Source of the DNA: an uncultured Clostridia bacterium | Lineage (GTDB): Bacteria; Bacillota; Clostridia; UMGS1810 | Assembly (NCBI GenBank): GCA_934463115.1 | Contig: CAKSIN010000021.1 | Span: forward strand, 1 to 40,408 | Direction: 5' to 3' | Length of the DNA stretch: 40,408 nt | Part shown: positions 17,647 to 27,900 of the stretch, piece by piece | Position numbering within the stretch: the first letter of the stretch is position 1 | Layout of the letters: each line of letters opens with the position of its first letter | Program-made: the position numbers and the translations under genes | Notes under the pieces: generated by a model | The model's database searches: none | Seen by the model: the letters and a program-made list of their open reading frames with translations, nothing else | What the model was told of the DNA's origin: nothing

Positions 17647-19720
17647 TTATTTTCTCTCCTTTGTTGTCGGCACCGGTCGGCGTTTTGTCCCCACCGACCG
17701 GTTCCTTTTTGCTATTTATTATTCAATTTTAATTGTCTCGCTTACGGCATTCATCATTGGTTTAAGAGTTAAATTATGAATTAAAAATGCCTTTGCCGTG
17801 TATGTTCCTGCCGGAAGTGAATCCGATGTAAGTATATCTTTGCTCAACGATGACTTGATATCGGCTATTCTGCCGTCCTTGTACAATACAAGGTACGCTG
17901 AAGCCGAACCGATATCCTCAATATTGTCGAATGCAGCGGTCACCGTGCTTCCGTCTGAAGAAATCTGTGCGTCGGCGCCGCCGAATGTGTAATTGCGCGC
18001 GTCGGCTTCTGTCTCAAAGAAAGCAATGTATTTTATGCTTACAAGAGTATTCATATCCGTTGTTTCAAGCTCAAAATTTTCGCTGCTGCTTGCCATATTC
18101 GGAAGCTGATAAATTACTGTATTCCAATGTCCCGAATACTCCCTGCCAAGGCTGTTCGGGATTGTAACCATTGTCTTGTATCCTTTCGGGCTTGTGCCGT
18201 ATACGCGGATTACACCCGATTTACCGGAGGCAAATTCCGTGTTTTCATCCAGTCTGTATGCAATCTTAACATACGGCCTCTTGGTCATATCCACACCGTT
18301 TGTTTTAAAGCTGCACCAGTATTCGGCAAGCGTTCCGCCGAAGAAGAACACGTCCTGATTACCTATCTTGTGCCAATCCGGGGTAAGATTGCCGCTCTTT
18401 GCCGCAATTCTTGACTCGCTCGACGCTCTGTCGGTAAAGTCAATTACATCCAAAGCTTCATATTGGTTTCTCGATTTAACAACGAGAGTCCATGTGTTGG
18501 CAGAATCTGTGGAATCAACCAAGGTCTTTTTCATCACAAGGTACTTGCCCTCGGTTGTTTCCTCCCAGTCGCCGCTAAATGAGAACACATCCGAGTTGAC
18601 TATTTCAAAAACGCTTGCACGGATATCATCCGCCGTTTTGGTGGGTTCTTCCATAAGGGTAATTGTCTTGCTGTCGCGGTCTATACCGAGCAGTTTTTCA
18701 TTGTACATCACTTTCGGCGATGCCGGCTGTTCGTAGTCATTGAATGCCTGTTCATCGGTAAAGAACGCAATGTAATCAATGTAAATATACGCTCCTGCTT
18801 TAAGGCTCTGAATATTCATTTCAAACTCGGTATTTGTCTTTGTAATTGTTATCTTTTTCGTCCAATATACCCAGTCGGTCTTTGCGGTTTCAAACTTATC
18901 GGCAAAGCTCTCCGGTTTCCAGTCGTTATCGCCGTATTCAAGCATAACTCCGGAATTGCTTCCGGCCAACTCGGCATCGGAAGAAAATTTGTACTTCATT
19001 TTAATGTAGTACACGTTTCCGATTTCCATAGGCGCACCGACTTCGCTCTTGCTCTCAAAAAAGTGCACATAGTTGCAGGTGCTGTTTATGCTTTTTGCAC
19101 GGATAACTTTTTTGTTGCCGTCCATAACGGTATCAACAGTTGCCTTGGCTGATTCTTTTGCTCTGAAAGCACCCGTTGCGGCATCTTTCGCGTTTATTAC
19201 ATATGCCGGTTTGATTCCGTTGACCTCGCCGCCGCCATATGTTACATTCTCGCCGTAGTCTGCTGCGTCGGAAGCGTCTTTGAACAGTGCAATATATTCA
19301 ATATACAGCTTTGCGTTCGCAGCGGTGAATCCCTGAAACAATACGCACAAATCGCTCGAGGCTTTTGCGGTATTGGTATATGTGCTGAATGTATACTCTT
19401 TGGCAAACTGCCCCGGAAGGCTAGCCCAGCCGTTTCCGTATTCGTATTTAATAACCTGTTTTTCGGTTTCTGCAAGCTCCGTGTCTTCCGAAAAACGGAA
19501 TCTGGTCTTTATATACCATGTTGTGCCGGCATCCATCTGTTTGATGTTATCTTTCTTTATATCAAAGCGAAAATACGGTTTGCTCGGATTGGAGAGCAGG
19601 ATAACGTCTGTTCCGCCGTCGGAAACGACTTCTTTGTCAAATGTGCCGTCGGCAACAACTATGTCGTCTATATTTGAGCTGTCTATAATTGCATACGGTG
19701 TAATTCCGTTCTGATCCGTT
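15790..19720. repeat. Tandem gene duplication, two copies at a fixed 2,160-base offset
   Basis: Stretches in 15.79-17.56 kb recur at exactly +2160 bases in 17.95-19.72 kb. Examples are 16261 with 18421, 17341 with 19501 and 17521 with 19681, with long near-identical runs and a constant offset. The duplicated block codes for the last three modules and linkers of the 696- and 976-residue proteins. The absence of net insertions across about 1.8 kb points to a recent duplication or continuing gene conversion. Confidence 0.85.
17672..17702. other. GC-rich intercistronic hairpin
   Basis: Perfect 9-base arms accggtcgg (17672-17680) and ccgaccggt (17694-17702) lie in the 72-base gap between the two paralogous secreted genes. 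On the transcribed minus strand no T-run follows, so it does not look like a terminator. It may stabilise the upstream mRNA or set the ratio of the two proteins. On the plus strand it is followed by five T, but no plus-strand gene exists here. Confidence 0.6.
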
Positions 19721-20649
19721 GCCGGGGATTTCGGCGATACAACCGTGATTTCCCAGTCGTTAACCGTGCCGTCTATCGCCGTAATGTCAAAATGCATAAC
19801 AGCCGTTACACCCTTTGAATCCTTGGTTACGGCAGCCGATTCACTCTTTGCCGACGCCGAAACACCCAGATTCGTGAGCTCAAACATATACGACTCGGGA
19901 GAAAGAGCCATTTCTTCCTCGGTCACACCTTCGATAAACTGAGCCGTTGCGGTATGCCTGAAGATATCAAGCTCTGCCGGAACGGACTCGACCGATATCG
20001 ACTCCACGGACGGATCATACGCAATTGCCGCTTCCTGCGTTCCGAAAAATGCAATATAGGCAATTGTAAATGACGAATCCGCAAGTGCGCCGTCAAAGTA
20101 TGTAGGCGAAACAGTCATATAATCCTTGACATCGTCAAGTTTTACAACAAATGAGGTAAATTTTCCGGGTTCAACCGACTTGCCTGACGCATTTGTTACC
20201 GAAGCGGCTTTTTCGCCGTTTAAAACGGAAAATTTTGCAAAATCAACAATTGTCGAACCGGATATTATACTTGCCGAACCCTCGATGTCACCCGACGCGT
20301 CGGATGTAAGCGACACACTGTCGAATTTGTACACAATCTTTGCCCAAAAACTGCCCTCGGGAACATCCATGATTGAAACACCGTTGTTTGAATCCGATGC
20401 TTCCGATTTGATTGTCAAACCGCCCTGCGATGCGGAAAGTGCCGAATCGTCAAGCGGCTGATATACATCCGGCGAAGATACAGCCGTCTGTGCGTTTGAC
20501 GCTTTTGCAAAATCCCACACGCTGTACGACGCATTGCTTCCCTGCGCCGGGAATGTCACGAGCACAGAACTGCCGGCTGCAAACACCGGAACGGCAAGCA
20601 TCGTTGCAGCGAGAGCCACGGTAAGTATTACCGCAAAAAACCTTTTCAT
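17719..20649 (-). CDS. Large secreted multi-module protein (YIAFF modules), longer paralog
   Basis: A 976-residue secreted protein of no named family. Signal peptide: FFAVILTVALAATMLAVPVFA. Modules in order: a first beta-rich module ending FTIAYIAFF (about 28-211); an Ig-like stretch ending VNDWEITVV (about 215-305); a second ending YIEYIALF (about 318-466); a third ending YIDYIAFF (about 476-640); an Ig-like stretch with ANTWTLVVKS (about 645-725); a fourth ending SIKYIAFF (about 731-890); and the C-terminal KAFLIHNLTLKPM domain (893-976). Residues from about 310 on match the neighbouring 696-residue protein. The module shape suggests carbohydrate-binding beta-sandwiches, but this is inference. 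No anchor is seen. AAAGGAG precedes ATG. It is the first gene behind the promoter at 20694-20722. Confidence 0.85.
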   Translation of the reverse strand: MKRFFAVILTVALAATMLAVPVFAAGSSVLVTFPAQGSNASYSVWDFAKASNAQTAVSSPDVYQPLDDSALSASQGGLTIKSEASDSNNGVSIMDVPEGSFWAKIVYKFDSVSLTSDASGDIEGSASIISGSTIVDFAKFSVLNGEKAASVTNASGKSVEPGKFTSFVVKLDDVKDYMTVSPTYFDGALADSSFTIAYIAFFGTQEAAIAYDPSVESISVESVPAELDIFRHTATAQFIEGVTEEEMALSPESYMFELTNLGVSASAKSESAAVTKDSKGVTAVMHFDITAIDGTVNDWEITVVSPKSPATDQNGITPYAIIDSSNIDDIVVADGTFDKEVVSDGGTDVILLSNPSKPYFRFDIKKDNIKQMDAGTTWYIKTRFRFSEDTELAETEKQVIKYEYGNGWASLPGQFAKEYTFSTYTNTAKASSDLCVLFQGFTAANAKLYIEYIALFKDASDAADYGENVTYGGGEVNGIKPAYVINAKDAATGAFRAKESAKATVDTVMDGNKKVIRAKSINSTCNYVHFFESKSEVGAPMEIGNVYYIKMKYKFSSDAELAGSNSGVMLEYGDNDWKPESFADKFETAKTDWVYWTKKITITKTNTEFEMNIQSLKAGAYIYIDYIAFFTDEQAFNDYEQPASPKVMYNEKLLGIDRDSKTITLMEEPTKTADDIRASVFEIVNSDVFSFSGDWEETTEGKYLVMKKTLVDSTDSANTWTLVVKSRNQYEALDVIDFTDRASSESRIAAKSGNLTPDWHKIGNQDVFFFGGTLAEYWCSFKTNGVDMTKRPYVKIAYRLDENTEFASGKSGVIRVYGTSPKGYKTMVTIPNSLGREYSGHWNTVIYQLPNMASSSENFELETTDMNTLVSIKYIAFFETEADARNYTFGGADAQISSDGSTVTAAFDNIEDIGSASAYLVLYKDGRIADIKSSLSKDILTSDSLPAGTYTAKAFLIHNLTLKPMMNAVSETIKIE

Positions 20650-20693
20650 TATTTCACAACTCCTTTATATAAATTTTGTTATCGCTTAGGTAT

Positions 20694-20722
20694 ATTATAC
20701 AATGTCTTGGTATCGGTAGCAA
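20694..20722 (-). promoter_or_regulatory. Promoter of the secreted paralog pair
   Basis: Minus strand: -35 TTGCTA (20717-20722), a 17-base spacer, -10 TATAAT (20694-20699), about 45 bases before the ATG at 20649. The -10 is consensus and the -35 is weak, which suits activator dependence. The same -35, spacer length and -10 occur at 36733-36761. Confidence 0.75.
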
Positions 20723-20741
20723 GTAAATAATTTGTAAACCG
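20717..20741 (-). promoter_or_regulatory. Shared 25-bp upstream regulatory element, copy 1
   Basis: A 25-base block running from CGG at 20741 down through the -35 box is identical to 36756-36780. It contains TTTACAAATTATTTAC, two TTTAC units 11 bases apart, one helical turn. It lies nine bases after the stop of the propeller gene, in a non-coding gap. Confidence 0.75.
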
Positions 20742-20750
20742 CCCCCGGAA

Positions 20751-23700
20751 TCAGTACGGCGGCGCAAATTTATACAATCCCTGGTTTGCCTGCGACACAT
20801 ACACATAGCCTGTTTCGGGGTGAACAAAAACAGATTTGCTGACATGCCGCCCCACAACCGCGCCGTCCGGCACAATCGTATCCGACGCGGATTTATTTGA
20901 TATCACCTGCCAGCTTGCACCGTAATCGCATGAGCGAAACAGTGTATCCGCTGTGTTATACTCCGAAAACTGCTTTGCATCCGACGCACTGCCGGAGGCA
21001 TACATTACATTCGGGTGAGCGGGATCTATCGCAAATGCCCACCACCAGATATTTTGCATGCACGGCGAATTGCTTATTTTGGCAAGAGAACTGTTTTTAT
21101 ACCGATACAAACTCCCGTATGACGCAAAGTACACACTCCCATCGCCGTCGTTGTAGTCGAGGACATACTGTATTCCGCCGTACGACATACCGCTCCTTGT
21201 CGGCGCGGTAAAGTACAGCTTCCAGCTTTCGCCGTCATCATAGGACACATAGCACTGCGACGAATTGTCTCTGCCTATTGCAAACATCATGCTCCCGTCT
21301 GCCGACGAATCCATTATACAGCGGATGGTATCCATTCTGCTCCATGTTGCGCCACCGTCCGCCGAGCGCATATCGCCTGCATACAAAACATCCGGATTGC
21401 GCCTTGACTGACCGCAGCGATTATATATATATCCGCTATGCGACGTTCCCATATTTTGCCATGTTTTGCCGCCGTCGGTTGTCATCATAATGTCCGACGA
21501 CGCGGATTCCCAGTTTGAATTTGTACACAAAAACCACTTTTTATCCGTTACCGCGTAGCCGCCGTAGCTGTGCGAAAGCAGGCTGCCGCCGCGGTTTAAA
21601 TCCATAAGCGATGTAAAGCTCTCTCCACCATTGTCTGTGAACGCACCCACAAAATCCTGAATCGGCACAAGCCATAAATCGGGGTTGTAAACATTCGGCT
21701 GCCACCATGAATTGATACATGCCGCTATTACACCGTTTGCGCTCTCGCGGAATGTAATTCCGCCATCCGTGCTTTTCCACGGCCAATCGGAACCGGCATA
21801 AAGAATATTTTCGTTATTCGGATCAAAGGCGATCGGGTTTTGCCGCGGCTGTACACGGAAGAAGTCGTATTCTTCGTCATATTCCGAGTTTACCCATGTT
21901 CTGCCGCCGTCGTGGCTGACATTTATCCTGTAGCTGTACGATCCGGCTGCACCATCTTTATCACCGGCGGTATATGCCATGTAGTTCGGATTTGCACGAC
22001 TCACCTCAAAATCGGTGACTCCTCGGCTGTTGCTGTAATTTGAACTTATTTTGCTCCATACATTGGCATTGTTTGCACATACGCTCACACCGTCCTTGCC
22101 TATGGCATAGACATTATACGAATCCGACAAATCCATTGCAACAACGTCATATGTATCAGTGCGCACGCTTGAAAAGGTTTTTCCGCTATCGGTGCTTTTG
22201 TACAGTGTGGTGCCCTTTACCGCGTACAGTGTACCGTCCTTCGGACTAACGGCAAGGTCGGCGCGTGACATATTTGAATTTACGCACTCCCATGATATTC
22301 CGCCATCATCGCTGCGGTACAGCCCGGGGCCGCTGTTGAGCCCCAGCGACTGCTCATATTGACTGATGCTTAACAAATTACCCTCAAACTCCGGTGTTGT
22401 TGACGAAAAATACACCCGTGCGCATCCGTCAACCCCATTTTGGTTTGCTGTTGTAACATCATACACAATTGCGTCACGGTTTCGCGACATCACATTGTCG
22501 TTTAGAGTGAGAGTCTGTGTGAATGTTTCCGCACCGTCCGTTGATATATACACTCCGCATCCGCGGTATCCCTGACGTTTGACAACATCGGCATTGCCTG
22601 TTCCGGAGGTTGTCACCGCAATAACCTTGCCCGGGTTGCATGGATCTATCACCCCGGTACTGAAACCTGCCGTTGCCGCTCCCTTGGCGCACTCACGCCA
22701 TGTTGCGCCGCCGTCGGTACTCTTAAGGACATTTCCCACATCCGCAAACGAGAGTATCAGCGAGCCGTCCGATGAAACACTGATATATGTCTGAACCTGC
22801 GCGCCCTCTCCGCCGGATATACCCATTGATTTCTGTTTTGCGGAAACAAGCGGCACACTCTCCCATGTTTTCCCGCGGACGTTGTAGGTGTCATATTCGC
22901 CGAAATTCACAAATGCATGTTTTTCTTCTTTGGGTACGCTCACAGGGGAAATACTGCCCGTGTTCCACAAATATGCCCTCACGGTGTATTCACTGTCGAG
23001 TCCGTCTATGGTTATATCGCCGCTTTGGGCAGTGCTGCACCGTGCAAGTGCTCCGCTGTCGTCATACAATGCAGCTATGCGCAAAAGGCCGTTCGGGCAA
23101 TTATTGTATTTCACATAAACCTTGCCGCCGTCGGCATGTATGCTGTACGAAATATCAGCCGTCACACCAAATTTCCATGTGACGGTATTTCGGCAGACAT
23201 CGGTAAAGGTGACTGTTTTGGCATACACATTGCCGTCGTACACATAGTCTCCCTCGCCGAGAAATCCGGTTCGGCTCTCGGGATAACCGTGCTCAATATT
23301 ACCCGCCTGTGCCTCGGTGTTGTACAGCGTGTAGGTGAGGCTGTCTATCGTGTCAACATCGGCTGTGGCTGTGTGAGCAATGGGATCCACTGTTGCCGCC
23401 AAACCGTTTATGTCTGCAGTTACAACTGACGGATCATAGGACACTGCGTCACTCTCGCTGCCAAACAATCCGATGTATTTAATCAAAATATTTGCATTCA
23501 TACCCGAAAACATCGTCCGTAGTTCCCGGTGTGAAATATCGTAACTGTCGCAGCTTGCCGGAACACGGCATACCGCTGTGCGCCATACCTTGGACTTACC
23601 TAAATCGTCGGCGCTGTAGGTTTCGGCGCGGTATGAATTATAGTCGTTGTCATTGTACCATGCAACCGACAGAAAAGCGTCATCCGTCCGCCCGTCCGCG

Positions 23701-24950
23701 AGCGCTGCACGTTCAAAACAATATACCACCTTTACATAATAATCGCGTGTGGTGTCCGCTCCGCCGAATACAGAAAGAAACTGCGGATATTTGCTATGCT
23801 GAATTTCAAGAGCCGGGCCGCCGTAATTTATCGGCTTAACCCACAACCTTTCGGTCGCGTCACGCGAGGTTTTGGCGACAGCACCGCTGTCGATTAACTT
23901 CTGCGCAGTATCCGACTGTGAAAAATCAAGAACATGATACCGTTTTTCAACATTTACCTCAAGCGTCCAGATTTGCGATTCTCCGCACATATCGGTTACA
24001 TTGTATTGTGCCGAAATAACTGTTTTGCCGTCGGAATCACCTACGTTGAATACCTCCGACAGCGGCACGGCAGTGCAGTTTTGCTGCTGAAAATATCCCG
24101 TCGAATAACTTCTGAGCGGATTTGCCGCACTGTTAAAAAAGTTAAAACTTACATCGCTTGTGCTGATTTTGGCAAGCTCCGCATTGCTGAACGGAGTGCT
24201 CAGATTTCCGCTTATTTTGTGCGAAAATCCGTCTACCGAAAGTTTGCTGCCGCAAAGTGACGCGCCAAGCACCGATTCGTCATATTCCCTTGCCGAATCT
24301 ATATTGTCAAAAAGCGCAATATACTTGATATTCACACACATGTTGCAGCCGGGGAGCGATGAACCAAGGTACAGCGACAGCGAATCTCCCGATGTATCGG
24401 GGAGTGCGCCGTATGCAGTGTGAAATTCGCGCAGGGAAAGCGCGTTTCCCGAATTATCCGATATTGTTGCCGCTGTGGTTCGCTTTGCAAAGTTTATCCC
24501 GTACAGTGCAAGCGAGTTTTTTTCCGATGTTCCGATACGCGCATTTACGGAGTATGCCGACGAAACGGCACTTTGGGCGGTGTAACTCTGAACATCATAG
24601 CACACACGCACATAACTGTAATTTTGCAGGTATCGGCCCATGCCCTTTATTGTAAAAGAAAAATCACTGCGCCCCCACCCCTGAAATTGCAAAGCTATTC
24701 CGCCGTATGTAACCTGTCGGATATTAGCTTCGGTGTTGGCAAAAAGGGTGTCGGAAAAGTTGATAAAATCCGATACCCTGTCAAATTCTGTAAAATCAAA
24801 CATTACGCCGCTGCCGGTATCCGAAGAAATATTCCTGATATACCTTTGCGTGCCGTCTGCCGAGGCAGTGTGCGGCGGCAATGCCGCAAAGATGAGCATT
24901 GCCGTGCACAGAACAGCCGTTATTTGATTGATTATTGATTTAAATTTCAT
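20751..24950 (-). CDS. Secreted GH74-like beta-propeller protein with YIAFF-type modules
   Basis: A 1399-residue secreted protein. After a signal peptide (about 1-31) come two beta-rich modules ending VNIKYIALF (about 206-214) and ILIKYIGLF (about 488-496), each followed by an Ig-like stretch (QIWTLEV, VTWKFGV), then a YTVRAYLWN domain (about 600-665). Residues 690-1399 form a large propeller with many Asp boxes (STDGGATW, SDDGGISW, SHDGGRTW, TTDGGKTW, SYDDGESW). It resembles GH74 endoglucanases in the opening GGEG and ADVGN segments and in a mid-domain PIQDF segment. D737 and D1099 are my candidates for the catalytic acids, from memory of the family. There is no SLH domain. The ATG directly follows the stop of the upstream propeller gene (TAAATG), with no strong ribosome site, so it depends on coupling. 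It may instead be a non-catalytic glycan-binding propeller. Confidence 0.78.
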   Translation of the reverse strand: MKFKSIINQITAVLCTAMLIFAALPPHTASADGTQRYIRNISSDTGSGVMFDFTEFDRVSDFINFSDTLFANTEANIRQVTYGGIALQFQGWGRSDFSFTIKGMGRYLQNYSYVRVCYDVQSYTAQSAVSSAYSVNARIGTSEKNSLALYGINFAKRTTAATISDNSGNALSLREFHTAYGALPDTSGDSLSLYLGSSLPGCNMCVNIKYIALFDNIDSAREYDESVLGASLCGSKLSVDGFSHKISGNLSTPFSNAELAKISTSDVSFNFFNSAANPLRSYSTGYFQQQNCTAVPLSEVFNVGDSDGKTVISAQYNVTDMCGESQIWTLEVNVEKRYHVLDFSQSDTAQKLIDSGAVAKTSRDATERLWVKPINYGGPALEIQHSKYPQFLSVFGGADTTRDYYVKVVYCFERAALADGRTDDAFLSVAWYNDNDYNSYRAETYSADDLGKSKVWRTAVCRVPASCDSYDISHRELRTMFSGMNANILIKYIGLFGSESDAVSYDPSVVTADINGLAATVDPIAHTATADVDTIDSLTYTLYNTEAQAGNIEHGYPESRTGFLGEGDYVYDGNVYAKTVTFTDVCRNTVTWKFGVTADISYSIHADGGKVYVKYNNCPNGLLRIAALYDDSGALARCSTAQSGDITIDGLDSEYTVRAYLWNTGSISPVSVPKEEKHAFVNFGEYDTYNVRGKTWESVPLVSAKQKSMGISGGEGAQVQTYISVSSDGSLILSFADVGNVLKSTDGGATWRECAKGAATAGFSTGVIDPCNPGKVIAVTTSGTGNADVVKRQGYRGCGVYISTDGAETFTQTLTLNDNVMSRNRDAIVYDVTTANQNGVDGCARVYFSSTTPEFEGNLLSISQYEQSLGLNSGPGLYRSDDGGISWECVNSNMSRADLAVSPKDGTLYAVKGTTLYKSTDSGKTFSSVRTDTYDVVAMDLSDSYNVYAIGKDGVSVCANNANVWSKISSNYSNSRGVTDFEVSRANPNYMAYTAGDKDGAAGSYSYRINVSHDGGRTWVNSEYDEEYDFFRVQPRQNPIAFDPNNENILYAGSDWPWKSTDGGITFRESANGVIAACINSWWQPNVYNPDLWLVPIQDFVGAFTDNGGESFTSLMDLNRGGSLLSHSYGGYAVTDKKWFLCTNSNWESASSDIMMTTDGGKTWQNMGTSHSGYIYNRCGQSRRNPDVLYAGDMRSADGGATWSRMDTIRCIMDSSADGSMMFAIGRDNSSQCYVSYDDGESWKLYFTAPTRSGMSYGGIQYVLDYNDGDGSVYFASYGSLYRYKNSSLAKISNSPCMQNIWWWAFAIDPAHPNVMYASGSASDAKQFSEYNTADTLFRSCDYGASWQVISNKSASDTIVPDGAVVGRHVSKSVFVHPETGYVYVSQANQGLYKFAPPY

Positions 24951-27900
24951 TTATTTCGCATCCAATTCATACGGCGGTGCCAGTTTCCACAAGCCGTTAT
25001 TTGCCGCGCTGAAATATGCATACCCCGTGTCGGGATGTACAAATATATAGCGTTTCATTCCCCTGCCAACTGCCGGACCGTCCTTAATGATTGTCTTGTC
25101 GGTATCTACCGACGAGATAACCTGCCAGGTTTCGCCGCTGTCGCAGCTGCGGAGAATTGTATACATTTCGTTGCATTCTGTAAAGTATGACGCCGTGGAA
25201 CCGATACCGGCAATATACAGCACTTCGGGATGAATCGGATCTACAGCAAGACCGCTGCACCACAACTCGCCGCCTCCTGCCTTTTCGTTTTCCCAAAGAG
25301 AGGTCTTTTTGCCGTCTGCCGTTACCTTCCATACTGCGCCGTACTGGCTGTAGTACAAAATGTTGTTATCGTAGTCAAAATCGAGTCCGTACTGGATTCC
25401 GCCCCATTCTCTGCCCTCTATTCTTTCACCTGTTACATATGTTGTCCATGTTGAACCGTTGTCGGACGATACCTTTATGGTATAGCCGTCGGAACCCATG
25501 CCGAACAGGCGCGGATCCTTTTTGCTGTATGCCGAAACGCACTTGACGTCCTCCATAACCTCCCAGTTATATCCGCCGTCGGTTGAACGCCAGTTACCTG
25601 CAAATATCACCTTTGGATCGCTCGGTGACTGGAAGAAACGCGTGTTTCTGAATCCGGTGTCTATCGTTCCGTAAATTTCCCACGATTTGCCGCCGTCATG
25701 AGTTCCGCACAGTTCGAGCCTGTCTGCCTCCCATGATGTGGTTCTTGCAACAAACATTGTATTTTCATCTACAACGCAGCCGCCGTACAGGTGACTGAAT
25801 CCAAACGCATTTGCATAATCGCGGATATCGGTGAACGTTTCGCCGTTGTCAAATGTCACAACACCGGAGAAATCCTGAATCGGTATGAGCCACATATTTG
25901 AATCGTATGTGCTCGGCCGCCACCAACTGTTGATACACGTGCCGACTCCGCCGTTGAAATCCCACGAGAAGTTTGCGCCGCCGTCGGTGCTGGACTGTAC
26001 CCAGTCGGATGTTGTCCATATCTTGTTCGGATCGGTGGGATGCCACACAATCTGCTTTGCACGCGGTTCCTGCTTAAATATGTTTGAGGACTCGTCATAC
26101 TTGGATATACTCCAGGTATTTCCGCCGTCATGAGTATATGCCAGGTCGTATTGTTCCGTTGTAATTGTCGATGACCTGCCGAATGCCATATTTTCGGGAT
26201 TTGCCGGGCTGACTCTGAAACAGGTTACACCCTTTGTTCCCGCAGGCGGTGTGCCGCTGCCCGTTTTTTCAAACGACTCACCGTTGTTTTTTGAAGTATA
26301 CACTCCGTTTGTGCCGAGCGCATAAATGTTCTTTGGCTGAGACGCAAACGAATCTGCGTAGTACACATCCGTCATAATCTGGCTGAATGTTTCGCCCTTG
26401 TCCTTGCTCAGGTACAGAGTGTTGTTCTTTACCGCGATAAGATTGCCGTTGTCATGGCTCACAGTAAGCGTTGCCGCCGACATATCGGAATTAACCAGTT
26501 TCCAGGTGTAGCCGCCGTCATCACTGCGGTACAGCCCGGGACCTTGGTTATAGCCGTTTTCCTGCTCAAAGGCGCTTATATTTGCCGCGCCGCCGGTCAG
26601 CGTTTCGGTATATGTTGAATAGTACGCAATGCGCGAACCGTTGATTTTTTCGTCCATCGATGTCGGATCAAATATAATACTCGTTCTGCTGTATGCAATT
26701 GTCGGATCGGAATACGTGAGTACCTGCTTGTACGTTTCGGCATAGTCCTCCGAAATATACAGTCCGAAACTCGTCGTCCCGAATCTCTTTACATACGTTT
26801 CGCTGTTTCCGTTTCGGGTGAGTGTGATTACTCTTGACGAATTATTGGGATCTATGGCGCTGGTGTTCGCACCCTCACCGCCGAGACCGCGGCCGCAGTC
26901 CTCCCATGTTTTGCCGCCGTCCAGACTCCTTTGAATATTGCCGACATCGGCATGTGTAATGAGAAAATTGCCTGTGGAATCTATTGTGAGCGAAACCTGA
27001 ATCTGTCCGCCCTCGCCGCCGATGTTTCCCTTGTCTTTCATTTCCTTTGTTACGAGCGGAACAGCCTCCCACACATTGCCCTTGGCGTTGTATTGGTCAA
27101 ATATTCCGTTAAGGAGCTCAATTTCGCCGGTTCCGTCCTCTCCGGAATCGGCAAGCGCCGCGCCGTTTGTGGCAAGCATGATTTCGCGGTATGCCCAGTG
27201 AGTCTCCGGAACATCGGTATACAGCTGCCCTGTCGGGGTTTTGTCCGGCTCGCCGGATGTCATCCGGCTAAGCATAACAACCGCCTCGGCACGCGTAATA
27301 GCATTGTACGGGCGGAACGTTCCGTCGGAATACCCGTTTACCACACCGTTTCCCGATGCAGTGATTACCGGTTTGAAGAAATACGAATCCTGCGCAACAT
27401 CGACGAAGCTGCTTACTTTCATAATATCAAACTGCCCGAGGCGATACAGCATGGTGGCAAACTCCGCGCGCGATATTGCCGCGTCGGGGCGATACTGTGT
27501 ATCAGATGACACAACCCCGTTTGCAAGCAGCTTTGCCACATCAGCAAAATACCAGCTGTCGGACGCAACATCGGCGAACGGAATCTCTGTCGATGCCGCT
27601 TTGCCGCCGTTTATTATACGCGATATCATAGCCGCCGCCTCGGCGCGGCTTATCGGAGAATCCGGGCGAAACGAACGCGCACCCTGATATCCGCGCAGGA
27701 ATTTTGCATCCTGCGACATTTTGATTGCGCTCGATTCATCCTCGGCAACATATTTCGGCGCTTCATCGGTATCATCCGGTTCGCTGAAAGCGTTTGCCGA
27801 CTCCAATGTGTCAAAAAATCCTATGTAGTCCACATATATATTCTGTGTGGTAGACCAGAGGCTCTCGGGGGCACTCGCCGGGAGAAGCTCAATGCTTCCC

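Noticed and set aside
15556..20649. Sortase (LPXTG) or SLH anchoring of the two secreted paralogs
   Set aside because: Neither a C-terminal LPXTG-hydrophobic-basic tail nor any SLH repeat is present.
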